64,000 nucleotides of DNA, taken from the NCBI RefSeq assembly GCF_017349355.1, contig NZ_JAFMPM010000005.1, forward strand, positions 372,001-436,000, read 5' to 3'. The translations under genes and the position numbers were made by a program. The notes under the pieces are model-generated. The model was not told the origin of the DNA, searched no databases, and worked only from the letters and a program-made list of their open reading frames with translations. The DNA is from Thiothrix fructosivorans. Lineage in GTDB: Bacteria; Pseudomonadota; Gammaproteobacteria; Thiotrichales; Thiotrichaceae. Numbering within the stretch: position 1 is the stretch's first letter; every line of letters starts with the position of its first letter. Positions 11,409 through 21,614 of the stretch are shown in pieces.

Positions 11409-12929
11409 CTAGCGTCCTTTGAACAATGAGCCGAGCAAACCGCGCACGATTTGTGTGCCGATGCGTCGTCCAGCACTTGACGTTGCTGCTTTCACGGCGT
11501 TTTTCATGAAAGTTTCGCCGATGCTGCCCAGCAAGCTGTCGGCTTCGGGTTCACGGTCGGCAACGCGACGCGCACCATTGTTAGTGCGCCGTTCGGCCTT
11601 TTGTGCGGCGGCTTCAGCTTCTTGTTCCGCCGCTTCGGTGGCAGCGTTTACGGCGCGTTTTTGCAACAGTTCGTAAGCCGATTCACGATCCACCAGATTG
11701 TCGTAACGCCCCGCAAACGGGCTAGTGCGCAAAATATCGCTACGTTCTGCCTCGGTAAGCGGGCCAATCCGTGATTGCGGCGGGCGGATAATGGCGTGCT
11801 GCACGATGGTGGGAATGCCCTTGTCATCCAATACCGATACCAAGGCTTCGCCAACGCCCATTTGCATAATGGTTTCGGCAGTGTCGATGTTCGGATTCTG
11901 GCGGAAGGTTTCGGCAGCAGTCCTTACCGCTTTTTGGTCACGTGGCGTGAATGCGCGTAGAGCGTGTTGCACCCGATTGCCGAGTTGCCCTAGCACCGAT
12001 TCGGGTACGTCCAGTGGCGTTTGGGTAATGAAGTAAATTCCCACACCTTTGGAGCGGATCAGTTTGACGACCTGCTCGACTTTTTGCACCAATGATTTGG
12101 ATGCGCCATTGAACAGCAAATGCGCTTCGTCAAAGAAGAATACGAGGCGCGGTTTTTCCATATCGCCGACTTCGGGCAGATTTTCAAACAATTCAGACAG
12201 TAACCACAGCAAGAAAGTGGCATACAAGCGCGGCGTATTAATCAGGCGATCAGCGGCGAGGATATTGATATTGCCGTAACCGTTTGCCCCAGTGCGCATG
12301 AAATCCCATAAATCCAAGGCTGGTTCGCCGAAGAATTGGTCTGCACCTTGTTGTTCCAGCACCAGCAATTGGCGTTGAATCGCGCCGATGGAGGCAGAGC
12401 TGACATTGCCGTAAGTATTGCTGAGGGTTTTGCTGTTTTCGCCGAGGTATTGCAACATGGCGCGTAAATCTTTCAGATCCAGCAGCAACAGCCCTTGCTC
12501 GTCCGCCACTTTGAAAGCGATGTTTAATACACCTTCTTGGGTGTCATTCAATTCGAGGAGCTGTGCCAGCAGCAAGGGACCCATGTCCGAAATGGTGGCG
12601 CGTACCGGATGCCCGCGTTCACCGGCTAAATCCCAAATGACGGTGGGACAGCCTTCAAAGCGGAAATCGTCAATGCCAATTTTGGCGATGCGCTCATCCA
12701 CTTTGGGGTGTGGGTTGCCGGGTTTGCTAATGCCGGTCAGGTCGCCTTTGATGTCCGCCATGAACACGGGCACACCAATGCGGGATAATCCTTCCGCCAA
12801 AACTTGCAGGGAAATGGTTTTCCCTGTGCCGGTTGCGCCTGCAATCAGACCGTGACGGTTGGCAAAGCGTGGGTTCAAGAAAACGTTTTCTTCGCCCTTG
12901 CCAATGAGGATTCCGCTCGGTTGTGACAT
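11409..12929 (-). CDS. DUF853 family HerA-like P-loop ATPase
   Basis: 506 residues. The N-terminus has the Walker A motif GATGTGKT, followed by ADIKGDLTG typical of HerA/FtsK-type ATPases. LVFFFDEAH is Walker B, and FITQTPLDVPESVLGQLGNR is the sensor region. The C-terminal ~100 residues are Ala/Glu/Arg-rich and possibly coiled coil. Matches the widespread DUF853 (YjgR-like) family, whose function is not established; a DNA-translocase fold is known, the substrate is not. Monocistronic by spacing. Confidence 0.85.
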   Translation of the reverse strand: MSQPSGILIGKGEENVFLNPRFANRHGLIAGATGTGKTISLQVLAEGLSRIGVPVFMADIKGDLTGISKPGNPHPKVDERIAKIGIDDFRFEGCPTVIWDLAGERGHPVRATISDMGPLLLAQLLELNDTQEGVLNIAFKVADEQGLLLLDLKDLRAMLQYLGENSKTLSNTYGNVSSASIGAIQRQLLVLEQQGADQFFGEPALDLWDFMRTGANGYGNINILAADRLINTPRLYATFLLWLLSELFENLPEVGDMEKPRLVFFFDEAHLLFNGASKSLVQKVEQVVKLIRSKGVGIYFITQTPLDVPESVLGQLGNRVQHALRAFTPRDQKAVRTAAETFRQNPNIDTAETIMQMGVGEALVSVLDDKGIPTIVQHAIIRPPQSRIGPLTEAERSDILRTSPFAGRYDNLVDRESAYELLQKRAVNAATEAAEQEAEAAAQKAERRTNNGARRVADREPEADSLLGSIGETFMKNAVKAATSSAGRRIGTQIVRGLLGSLFKGR

Positions 12930-12993
12930 GATGACTCCTTGGTTCTCGTATTTTTAGGTTGCGTTGAGTTTAACAGGAAACGTTCGCAAGTCT

Positions 12994-13920
12994 CTATTGA
13001 AGCTGTAATTTTTGCAAACTCTCCACGGTGATTGCCCCGCTGGCAAGTTGGTTATCGTCTTGAAAGTGCGTGAGGGCGGCACGGGTTTTAGGGTCGAGTT
13101 CGCCGTCGGGTGTGCCTTGGTAATAGCCACGTTGGTGCAGTTGTTGCTGGAGCTGCAAGATTTTCGCGGGGCTAACCGTGGCTTCACACAGCGCGGGCAT
13201 CGTGATAACGCGGTTGGTACGGATGGTTTGTTGTGCCGGGATGGCTTGCATCCGTTCGGGTTGCGGTGTGGTGGTGACGGTGGCAGCTTGTTCGATTCGT
13301 GCCAGTTTAACGTTGGTGTATACTGCCGGAATTTCTTTGCGAACCACTTTGGCAGGTTCTAGCAAGACTTTGCGGGTGATGGTTTCGGTGCGTGAGGGAA
13401 TCAGCGTTTTGACCGTCTGCGCAGGCATGGCAACGACTTGGCGGGTGACATCGGTGTATTCTGCTGGCATAGCCAATAAGCAATGGGCAGGAATACTGTC
13501 AGCGCTAGCGGTCTGTTGTACCGCCGCGCAGGCGGGATTCCAACGTTGCGTGGCATCTTTGACTTTGACGCGTTTGGTTTCGGTGCGGTACGTCGCGGGG
13601 ATGGTGGTGATCTCGATGCGTTCGCGTTGCACTTCGATGGTTTCGGTGACTTCGCCGAATTTCGCGGGAATGACGGTGTATTCATCATAACCATCCGCGA
13701 TTTTGACTTTGCGTTCACCGTAGCCGATTTCCACGGGTGTGGCGTCGTAGCGGAGACTGGGTTCGTAAACTGTGACATTTTCCGTGCTGGGGCGGAACAA
13801 CGTGGGTAATAACACCTGCGATGGGCAGAGTGTATCAGTTGGAGCAGAGTCAGCCGCTGTGGCGTGGGTGGTTGCTGAACTCAATGTCAGTAACACGCAA
13901 AAAAAGTAGAGATTTTTCAT
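12994..13920 (-). CDS. Secreted protein with IPA-type repeats and C-terminal peptidoglycan-binding domain
   Basis: 308 residues from the ATG at 13920, chosen because it begins a standard signal peptide (MKNLYFFCVLLTLSSATTHA); the longer in-frame reading adds 18 unlikely residues. The middle of the protein is built of imperfect 25-35-residue repeats around IPA/MPA-x-Y/F-x-x-V/T-T, for example VIPAKFGEV, TIPATYRTE, AMPAEYTDV and EIPAVYTNV. The last ~60 residues form a PG_binding_1-like domain with LQQQLHQRGYYQGTPDGELD and T-R-A-A-L-x-x-FQ. The protein is probably periplasmic and bound to peptidoglycan; its role is not known. Confidence 0.75.
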   Translation of the reverse strand: MKNLYFFCVLLTLSSATTHATAADSAPTDTLCPSQVLLPTLFRPSTENVTVYEPSLRYDATPVEIGYGERKVKIADGYDEYTVIPAKFGEVTETIEVQRERIEITTIPATYRTETKRVKVKDATQRWNPACAAVQQTASADSIPAHCLLAMPAEYTDVTRQVVAMPAQTVKTLIPSRTETITRKVLLEPAKVVRKEIPAVYTNVKLARIEQAATVTTTPQPERMQAIPAQQTIRTNRVITMPALCEATVSPAKILQLQQQLHQRGYYQGTPDGELDPKTRAALTHFQDDNQLASGAITVESLQKLQLQ

Positions 13921-14036
13921 GGGTAATTCGCAAGTTCTTAGCCGTTGGGGTGTTTGAGAGCGGATTCTAAACAAAAACAGCGTAAAAAACTGGATGTGCT
14001 AGTATTTTTCTTTTTTTGGCATTCCAAGCAATACTC

Positions 14037-15065
14037 ATGCAAGTTCGCGCTGATCAAATTGAAGAACACCTTCGCCATACCCTCGCTTCCGTTTACTTAG
14101 TTAGCGGGGATGAGCCGCTGCAAGTTATGGAAACCGCCGATGCCATCCGCAAAGCCGCTGCCAGCAAAGGTTTCAGCGAGCGCGATGTCCTCACCGTCGA
14201 TGCGCAATTTGATTGGGGGGCACTGTATGACGCGGCGGGTGCGTTATCGTTGTTTGCGGATAAAAAGCTGTTAGACGTGCGTATGACCACCTGCAAAGCG
14301 GGAGTGTCGGGAACAAAAGCCCTGCAACATTACCTCGACTACCTGCCACCGGACAAAATCCTCTTGATGCAATGCGGGCGCTTGGATAAAGCCTGCAAAA
14401 GCGCGGCGTGGGTGAAAAAAATTGAACAAGTCGGGGTGTCCGTGCAGGTGTGGGATTTATCCCCCGCGCAAACCTTGGCGTGGATAGCACGGCGTATGAA
14501 ACAAGCGGGTTTGCAGCCGGATACGGAGGCGGTACGTTACCTGACCGAACGCGTGGAAGGCAATTTGCTGGCGGCGGTGCAAGAAATCGGCAAGCTGGTA
14601 TTGCTGTACGGCAGTCGCCCGATGACAGCGGCGAATATTATGGCAGTGGTGTCGGATAATTCGCGTTTCAGCGTGTTCGACCTTGCCGAAGCGATGTTGT
14701 CGCAAGATGCGCGGCGCGTGCGCCACATTATGCAGGTGTTGCAGGAAGAGGATACTGCAACACCGTTACTGATTTGGGCACTGGGGGATTTGCTGCGCCA
14801 GCTTTACACGGGGTGTGACAATGTGCGCAATAACGCCTCGAACCAAGCCTTGCTGATGCGAATGCCGAAAACGCGTCACAACCTGTTTCAAAACGCTTTA
14901 CGGCGCATGATGAATGCGGATTGGGATCGCCTCTTCACGCTGGCAGCGCACCTAGACCAGCACAGCAAAGGCGTCGGAATTGATGTGTCGCGTCATCCCC
15001 AACGCTTGTGGGATGAAATGTTGACACTGGCATTATTGCTATCGGGGCGTTCGCTGTCGGTTTGA
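14037..15065 (+). CDS. holA: DNA polymerase III subunit delta
   Basis: 342 residues, normal for HolA, the clamp-loader subunit that opens the beta clamp. Seen: VYLVSGDEPLQVMETADAIR at the N-terminus, KLLDVRM, and the C-terminal three-helix region around LLIWALGDLLRQL. Start set at the ATG at 14037, which aligns with the normal N-terminus; an in-frame TTG at 14016 would add seven residues. The lptE gene, often just upstream of holA, is absent here. Confidence 0.9.
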   Translation: MQVRADQIEEHLRHTLASVYLVSGDEPLQVMETADAIRKAAASKGFSERDVLTVDAQFDWGALYDAAGALSLFADKKLLDVRMTTCKAGVSGTKALQHYLDYLPPDKILLMQCGRLDKACKSAAWVKKIEQVGVSVQVWDLSPAQTLAWIARRMKQAGLQPDTEAVRYLTERVEGNLLAAVQEIGKLVLLYGSRPMTAANIMAVVSDNSRFSVFDLAEAMLSQDARRVRHIMQVLQEEDTATPLLIWALGDLLRQLYTGCDNVRNNASNQALLMRMPKTRHNLFQNALRRMMNADWDRLFTLAAHLDQHSKGVGIDVSRHPQRLWDEMLTLALLLSGRSLSV

Positions 15066-15079
15066 GATGTTTTGAGGCG

Positions 15080-15490
15080 TTATTCCACGATCAAACCGTG
15101 GCTGGCATACCAACTGCGGTCAATTTCCCAGGCGACAGCAGTAATACCGGCTTGCGCCTTGGCGAGTTTTGCAGCTTGTTCTTGCACAGCGGCAAGGGCT
15201 TTTTGTGCAGCAATCATTTCGGGGCTATCGGGATTGCTGGTATCCAGATGTGGTTGGGCGATTTGTAGAAATTGCAAGACGGACACTTCTGGCGAGCGCG
15301 GTGTCGTCAAGGTTGCCACACCGTTCTCAATTTTGAGTGTGTGGAACGCGTAGGGATAAGCCTGCAAAGTGGGGTCTGCTTTCAAAGTGGCATTTAATTG
15401 GTTCAGGGCAGGGTCTTGCTTGAGAAACCACAGCAGCCCAAGGCTGAGAAAGAGGGCGGTGACGATGAGGGCTTGGAGCTTATTGGACAC
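15080..15490 (-). CDS. Hypothetical single-pass membrane-anchored protein
   Basis: 136 residues from a GTG at 15490, which has AAGAGG seven bases upstream; a TTG at 15508 is less likely. One hydrophobic segment near the N-terminus (LQALIVTALFLSLGLLWFL) is followed by a soluble region with an Ala/Gln/Lys-rich helix (AAQKALAAVQEQAAKLAKAQ). It should be inner-membrane anchored with a periplasmic tail. I do not recognise the family. It is convergent with holA. Confidence 0.6.
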   Translation of the reverse strand: MSNKLQALIVTALFLSLGLLWFLKQDPALNQLNATLKADPTLQAYPYAFHTLKIENGVATLTTPRSPEVSVLQFLQIAQPHLDTSNPDSPEMIAAQKALAAVQEQAAKLAKAQAGITAVAWEIDRSWYASHGLIVE

Positions 15491-15610
15491 GGTAAAACCT
15501 CTTGACAAGAAACTTGCTTTGTTCTAAATAACACATTAGCATTGTATTATATTCTAATTATAGATATATATGAATATTCTAATGAACCTATCTTGCAACA
15601 GTCACGACCA

Positions 15611-15710
15611 ACAGGTTGCCTAGCAAGGACGATAGCCGCAGCACTTGTGCCTCAGGTGTTGTCGCTATCCTCCTAGCGGTTGGGCATCCTTCGGGATGCC
15701 CCCTTTTATT
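15611..15710 (+). ncRNA. Candidate structured small RNA with its own terminator
   Basis: A gene-free stretch with a long near-perfect stem: AGGA(15626-15629)-C-GATAGC(15631-15636)-C-GCAGCAC(15638-15644), an 11-nt loop, then GTGTTGT(15656-15662)-C-GCTATC(15664-15669)-C-TCCT(15671-15674). That is 17 pairs in three helices separated by symmetrical C-C mismatches. A terminator hairpin follows at 15682-15701. Upstream (15530-15590) is very AT-rich and could hold a promoter. No gene on the plus strand follows, so a riboswitch leader is unlikely. The 5' end is a guess. Confidence 0.4.
15682..15710 (+). terminator. Rho-independent terminator
   Basis: GGGCATCC (15682-15689), TTCG tetraloop, GGATGCCC (15694-15701), then CCTTTTATT. 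The U-rich side is on the plus strand. It abuts the 3' end of pdxA and would end the candidate small RNA. Confidence 0.65.
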
Positions 15711-16707
15711 CTGAATTTTGTGTTCGATTTGCGCCCAATTGCACCGCAAGCGTAATGGCTTCACGCAAGCTACCCGTTTCAGCTTTACCCGTTCCCGCCA
15801 AATCCAATGCCGTACCGTGGTCTACTGAGGTACGGATAATCGGCAAACCCAAGGTAATGTTAATCGCTTTACCGAAGCCTGCATATTTCAATACCGGCAA
15901 ACCTTGGTCGTGATACATCGCCAGAACGGCATCTGCTCCAGCTAGGTGGCGCGGCGTGAACAGCGTGTCAGCAGGCAATGGACCGGTGAGATTCAGCCCT
16001 TGTGTGCGTAAGCGTTGCAACGTTGGGGTAATGACTTCGATTTCTTCCATCCCCAAATGCCCGCCTTCACCCGCGTGCGGATTTAGCCCACACACTAAAA
16101 TATGCGGTTGCGCAATCCCGAATTTCGTTTGCAAATCGTGATGCAGAATCGTTAACACTTCTTCCAGCACGCTAGAAGTGATGCTTTCACTGACTTTGTG
16201 GAGTGGCAGGTGCGTGGTGGCTAGCGCGACACGCAACGTTCCTGCGGTCAGCATCATCACTGGTAGCGGTGCGTGAGTGAGTTCCGCCAGAAATTCGGTA
16301 TGCCCTGTAAACGGCACGCCTGCATCATTGATCACGCCTTTGTGCAACGGTGCTGTGACCATCGCCGCGAATTCACCACTCAGGCAACCCAGAGCCGCTC
16401 GTCGCAGGGTTGCCAGCACGTATTCCGCGTTGGCGGGATTGAGCACGCCGGTTTCAACCGGAGCTGCACAGGCAATCGGCAGGATGAAACATTCGCCCGC
16501 TGCGCAAGGAGCTTGCGTCACCTCCGGTGTATACGTGCGTAACGTTAAGGGGATGCCCAGTTGTTTAGCGCGGGCTTGCAACACGTTGGGGTCGGCAATC
16601 ACGACTAAATCGGCTGCCCACGCTTGCTGTTGCAGCAGGGTAATGATGATGTCAGCGCCGATACCGGCGGGTTCACCAGCGGTGATAGCGATGCGTAGCT
16701 TATTCAT
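15706..16707 (-). CDS. pdxA: 4-hydroxythreonine-4-phosphate dehydrogenase
   Basis: 333 residues, normal for PdxA, which oxidises 4-phosphohydroxy-L-threonine in pyridoxal phosphate synthesis. Seen: [12 protein letters not shown] at the N-terminus, [13 protein letters not shown] with metal-binding context, [24 protein letters not shown] and [12 protein letters not shown]. Two in-frame ATGs exist (16713, 16707); the second matches homologues. The start overlaps the end of lptD, so the two are co-transcribed. surA, which often lies between them, is absent. Confidence 0.95.
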   Translation of the reverse strand: MNKLRIAITAGEPAGIGADIIITLLQQQAWAADLVVIADPNVLQARAKQLGIPLTLRTYTPEVTQAPCAAGECFILPIACAAPVETGVLNPANAEYVLATLRRAALGCLSGEFAAMVTAPLHKGVINDAGVPFTGHTEFLAELTHAPLPVMMLTAGTLRVALATTHLPLHKVSESITSSVLEEVLTILHHDLQTKFGIAQPHILVCGLNPHAGEGGHLGMEEIEVITPTLQRLRTQGLNLTGPLPADTLFTPRHLAGADAVLAMYHDQGLPVLKYAGFGKAINITLGLPIIRTSVDHGTALDLAGTGKAETGSLREAITLAVQLGANRTQNSE

Positions 16708-18880
16708 AACCATAGACTCGATTTTCCAGCAGGTCGCGTGTGCTGCTGCCGAAGTTGCCCAGCCCTTTCAGTTCTAGCTCGATAAACACGGCGTTGTCTC
16801 GCGTAGTGTTGTCGGGCAGCAAATAGTTGCGGCTGGCGACACGGGTTTTCCAGCAGCAACTTTCGTATTCTGCGCCGATAACGGTTTCGAGATTGCGGTC
16901 ATTTTGTACGTCGCGTTCCAACGAGCCGACGGCTTTCCAATGTTCGTTAATGGGAGCTGAGAACGACAAATTCGCGGATTTGAATGCCTGTTTGCGCTCG
17001 GCGTAACCGACATTTAGGACGCGCTTTTTGTCGTCTTTGTAGTGGACGCGTACTTCGCCCGCATTCACCGTTTTTTCTTCGCTGTCCCAGTACGCCGTGG
17101 TGCTGATACGTGTGCGGGGGTTGATTTCCCCTGCCGCTTCCAGAATCAGTTCGGAACGATCCCCTTGCAGTGGTGTTTCATCTGGCAAGGTCACTTTGCG
17201 GTCGTCGAAGTGATACATCTGCCCGATACTGGCGCGGAACAGTTCACGCCCATCCTTGGGGGATTGGATGCGAGTTGAAACGGAGGCGGTCAAGCGATTG
17301 GCATCTGCAATCCGGTCTTTACCGGTGAAACGGTTTTCTGCAAACAATTGGTTGTAACTCAAGCTGCGTGCGGATGAGTCAAAGACCGGAATGGCGCTTT
17401 GCTCGCGGTAAGGGGTGTAGGTGTAAAACACGCGTGGCTCAAGGGTTTGGATATAGCGCCCGTCTTTGATCTCACGCTCGAAAAACAAGCCCGTATCCAC
17501 GCTGGCGCTGGGAACGGAACGACTGATCTTGGTGCTATGCGCATCATCCAGTGCGTACTCGGTATGGCGCACCGTGATGGAGGGCTTCACGTAGGCGGCT
17601 TGCGTGGCAAACTTTTTACTGGCTCGTGCCATCACATCCAAACGTGTGCCGTTGGTTTCGGTCTTGCTGCCGGTGAAGTTGGTGTATTCGGTTTCCGCGC
17701 TGACATTAAGCCCATTGCCTTTTTGCGGTGGGTTGTAACGCAACAGCAATTGCGGTAAGCGGGCGTGTGGGGCGGTGCCGCCGTCGAGTACTTGATAGTT
17801 TTGTAATAGGCTTGAGAACGACCAGTTGTTGCCTGCGGTTCGGTATTCCAAGCGGCGTTCTAGATTTACCACGCTGGTGGCTTCTAGCGAGTTGCCAAGG
17901 TCGACGAAATACTGGTCATCAGAGACACCTTCCGCCTTGAGTTGCAGGCTGGATAAGGCATTGATACGCGTATCGTTATGCACATTGAAGTAAAAACGGT
18001 TGTTTTTGTCGCTGGCGTTGTCGTTGGGCAGGAGTGTGTAGGCGGCTACTCCTTGGTTTTTGGGGGTCAAGTAGCGAAATTCGCCGCCTAGTTGCAAGCC
18101 GCGTCGTCCCAATAACGTGGGCGTGAGGGTGAGATCGTAGTTGGGGGCAAGATTCCAATAGTACGGCGCACTCAATTGCACGCCGGAACGTTCGTTGGTG
18201 CTGAGTATCGGCCAGAGAAAGCCCGATTTACGCGCATCGGTGAGCGGAAAGGAGAAGTACGGTAAGTATAAGACTGGCACATTGCGAATTTTTAACGTGG
18301 CATGGCGAGCCGTGCCGCGTTCTTGCTGATGATCCAGATCAATGGTGCTGGCATTCAAACTCCAGTCCGGTTTGTCGACAGGACAGGTGGAATAGCTGGA
18401 GGTTTCCAAGCGCGTGAGGGTGGGGGATTCTTGCACCACCCGCTTGCTGAAGCCTTGTCCGCTGGCTTGGTTGAGGCGGTATTCTGCATCCTGCATTTCG
18501 CCGGTGTTTTGCAGCAAGTTGTAATGGAGAGTGCGGCTACTGACCTGCATATTATCGCTGCTAAAGCTGACATTGCCTGAGCCACTGACGATGCCTGCGG
18601 GCTGTTCGTAGCTGGCTTCATCGGCTTGTAACTGCTTGTTTGCTTGCGAGATATGGACATTGCCATTCATGGTGGAAACGCCTTGCCCCCGAAACAGCGC
18701 CGCGTCCGCTTCGATATACACTGCTTGCGCAGGTAAGTTGGGCGGGCGCTGCACAGCAGCAGAAACCACCGCCGGTACGGGGCAGCTCATCCATTCGGTT
18801 TGGGCGAAGAGGGCGGAAGGACTACAGGCTAAACCCAGTAGTGCGCCCCGTAAGAAATACGGGTGTATGTTGATTCCCAT
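16700..18880 (-). CDS. lptD: LPS-assembly outer-membrane protein LptD
   Basis: About 726 residues from the ATG at 18880, chosen because it starts a signal peptide ([26 protein letters not shown]); ATGs at 18889 and 18913 are alternatives. An N-terminal LptA-like jellyroll region ([37 protein letters not shown]) is followed by a beta-barrel of alternating short strands. Two cysteine-containing segments ([12 protein letters not shown] and YESCCWKTR) match the positions of LptD disulfides. It inserts lipopolysaccharide into the outer leaflet with LptE. The stop overlaps pdxA. Confidence 0.9.
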   Translation of the reverse strand: MGINIHPYFLRGALLGLACSPSALFAQTEWMSCPVPAVVSAAVQRPPNLPAQAVYIEADAALFRGQGVSTMNGNVHISQANKQLQADEASYEQPAGIVSGSGNVSFSSDNMQVSSRTLHYNLLQNTGEMQDAEYRLNQASGQGFSKRVVQESPTLTRLETSSYSTCPVDKPDWSLNASTIDLDHQQERGTARHATLKIRNVPVLYLPYFSFPLTDARKSGFLWPILSTNERSGVQLSAPYYWNLAPNYDLTLTPTLLGRRGLQLGGEFRYLTPKNQGVAAYTLLPNDNASDKNNRFYFNVHNDTRINALSSLQLKAEGVSDDQYFVDLGNSLEATSVVNLERRLEYRTAGNNWSFSSLLQNYQVLDGGTAPHARLPQLLLRYNPPQKGNGLNVSAETEYTNFTGSKTETNGTRLDVMARASKKFATQAAYVKPSITVRHTEYALDDAHSTKISRSVPSASVDTGLFFEREIKDGRYIQTLEPRVFYTYTPYREQSAIPVFDSSARSLSYNQLFAENRFTGKDRIADANRLTASVSTRIQSPKDGRELFRASIGQMYHFDDRKVTLPDETPLQGDRSELILEAAGEINPRTRISTTAYWDSEEKTVNAGEVRVHYKDDKKRVLNVGYAERKQAFKSANLSFSAPINEHWKAVGSLERDVQNDRNLETVIGAEYESCCWKTRVASRNYLLPDNTTRDNAVFIELELKGLGNFGSSTRDLLENRVYGYE

Positions 18881-19204
18881 GCTTGTCATGCAGCATTTAA
18901 AGCAGCCTAACATCGCACACTCTACGCATAGACTCAATGGAAAATATCCGTTAAAAAGCGCTTTTTGATTGAAACGGTAACAAAAAAAAGTGTAACCTAG
19001 GCGAACTTGCGATAAGTAACTTAAACAGTAATACACAAGAGCAATGCGTGTCATTGTGATTATTGCGTGGTTTAGACGAATAAAATTATTTATTTTTGAA
19101 TAAATTTCAAATATCATCTTGAAGTGTAGATTATTTATTCAGATAATGCTTATTTTACGGTCAGTATCAAGCGACAACTTATTTGTTCTTGTGAGGGAGA
19201 AACA
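18881..19204. other. AT-rich divergent control region between lptD and the AT-hook gene
   Basis: Roughly 320 bases with no convincing gene in normal codon usage. The right half (19080-19150) is strongly AT-rich. It must hold the promoters of lptD (leftward) and of the AT-hook gene (rightward); I cannot assign hexamers with confidence. Confidence 0.4.
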
Positions 19205-19669
19205 GTGAGAACTGCTGATTATACGAATGGAATGTCCGGCATGACGGCTTTACACAATAACAGTCAAGACAACGAAATAGGTCAAACATCCATGCAGACA
19301 GATGATGCTCTTAATAAACGTGGCAGAGGTCGCCCCAAAGGCGCCACGTCCAGTACGTTGGCAGATGTGCGGACACAAGCAGCGGAAGAAAAGCGTAAAA
19401 TTCGGGATGAGCTAACCAATAAGGTCAACCAGTTACGCAGCCAGCTTGATGAGCTAGATGCCAACTACAAGGAAGAAGTGCGTGAGTTACGTGAAGCGCT
19501 GCGAGCCAGTGAACAACGTGAAGCCTTTTTCCGTGCAGCACTCGAAGAGCGCTTGCACGTCGTGGCTGAACACATCCACAAAAGCCTGACGGATTGGGCA
19601 ACTGCCGAATTAGAGGAAGGTCAAATTACGCAACGTAAGCGTGGTCGCCCACGCAAAACGTTTAAGTAA
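19205..19669 (+). CDS. Double AT-hook coiled-coil DNA-binding protein
   Basis: 154 residues starting at GTG (19205), supported by GAGGGAG seven bases upstream. Two AT-hook motifs flank the protein body: RGRGRPKG at residues 39-46 and RKRGRPRK at 144-151. Between them residues 55-115 are highly charged with heptad-like leucines (VNQLRSQLDELDANY, REALRASEQ), consistent with a coiled coil. AT-hooks bind the minor groove of AT-rich DNA, so a dimeric DNA-bridging, nucleoid-associated role is inferred. No known family name can be given. It stands alone, convergent with dapE. Confidence 0.7.
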   Translation: MRTADYTNGMSGMTALHNNSQDNEIGQTSMQTDDALNKRGRGRPKGATSSTLADVRTQAAEEKRKIRDELTNKVNQLRSQLDELDANYKEEVRELREALRASEQREAFFRAALEERLHVVAEHIHKSLTDWATAELEEGQITQRKRGRPRKTFK

Positions 19670-19689
19670 TTCTCACTGTGTGTCGGGCA

Positions 19690-20844
<1,155 letters not shown>

Positions 20845-21192
20845 TTAGTTTTGAAAAAGCTGGCGGTAAGAATCCGGTGAAAAGCCCACCACATGCCGCG
20901 TTCCCGTATCGAGCAACGGGCGTTTGATAATGGATGGCTGTTCCTCCATGACTGCCAAAGCAATCGCTTCATCCATGTTCTCGCGGGTTTCTTCCGGCAG
21001 TTTGCGCCAAGTCGTGCCTTTGCGGTTGACCAGCGTTTCCCAGCCAAATTCTGCTACCCATGCGCGTAACCAGACCGGATTTACGCCATCCTTACGAAAA
21101 TCGTGGAAAGTGTATTCAATACCGCGTTCGCTCAGCCATGCACGGGCTTTTTTCACGGTGTCGCAATTGGGGATGCCGTACATGATGGTCAT
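20845..21192 (-). CDS. ArsC/Spx-family protein of the YffB group
   Basis: 115 residues from the ATG at 21192. The N-terminus MYGIPNCDTVKKARAWL has a single active-site-type Cys, and the middle has FRKDG and RKGTTWRKLPEE, as in the YffB branch of the ArsC/Spx thioredoxin-fold family. Function is unknown; a glutathione-dependent reductase has been suggested for the group. It overlaps the preceding S24-fold gene by four bases and precedes dapE, which is the usual position of this family. Confidence 0.8.
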   Translation of the reverse strand: MTIMYGIPNCDTVKKARAWLSERGIEYTFHDFRKDGVNPVWLRAWVAEFGWETLVNRKGTTWRKLPEETRENMDEAIALAVMEEQPSIIKRPLLDTGTRHVVGFSPDSYRQLFQN

Positions 21193-21611
21193 TTGTCGTA
21201 CCACTTGTGGTAGGTGCGGCGTTTGCCATTGGGTGGTCGATAACTGCCTGCCGAACGTTGGGTAATCACGCCTTCGATGCGCTTCATGCCGCTGATTTCG
21301 ATGGCTTCGTAGTCGTCATTGAGGGCAACGAGGATGTATTTGCCTTCGACAATGCGCAATTGGCGGAAAATGTATTCATCTTTGTCGTCAATCGCGAATA
21401 CATACGCGCCGTCGCGCACGATGCCGGTTGGGTCAATCACGATCACGCAACCTTTGGCGAATTCCGGTTCCATGCTGTCGTCGATGACTTGCATGGCGTA
21501 GGGTTCGTTTTCGGAACAATTGCCCTCGGAACTCATGTTGTGTTTGAAATCTTGCCCGGTGGCAGTCAAGTTTTGCTTGAAGGTTTCAACACTGATGCGG
21601 GTTTCGGACAT
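21189..21611 (-). CDS. S24 (LexA/UmuD-fold) protein without DNA-binding domain
   Basis: 140 residues. Residues ~40-125 match the S24 fold: AMQVIDDSMEPEFAKGCVIV contains the nucleophile-type Ser-Met-Glu, and DGAYVFAIDDKDEYIFRQL is the strand pair that normally carries the catalytic lysine. By alignment to LexA (VTVKRL) that lysine is Arg here (YIFRQL), so self-cleavage may be lost. The first ~38 residues are too short for a helix-turn-helix. Four bases separate it from cysG and it overlaps the next gene. Biological role unknown; a signal or scaffold role is a guess. Confidence 0.65.
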   Translation of the reverse strand: MSETRISVETFKQNLTATGQDFKHNMSSEGNCSENEPYAMQVIDDSMEPEFAKGCVIVIDPTGIVRDGAYVFAIDDKDEYIFRQLRIVEGKYILVALNDDYEAIEISGMKRIEGVITQRSAGSYRPPNGKRRTYHKWYDK

Positions 21612-21614
21612 GGC

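Noticed and set aside
15605-15690. Possible integron attC site, because GTTGGGC near 15680 fits the core-site consensus
   Set aside because: No matching RYYYAAC partner lies at the other end, and the stem is followed by a normal terminator; there is no integrase or cassette gene nearby.
7150-19175. The shared string CGGTCAGTATCA in the leaders of dksA and the AT-hook gene as a common regulatory site
   Set aside because: A 12-base match between two places is expected many times by chance in a window of this size, and the flanks differ.
20845-21192. A second arsenate reductase for arsenic resistance
   Set aside because: The sequence belongs to the YffB branch paired with dapE, which is not linked to arsenic resistance; no ars genes adjoin.
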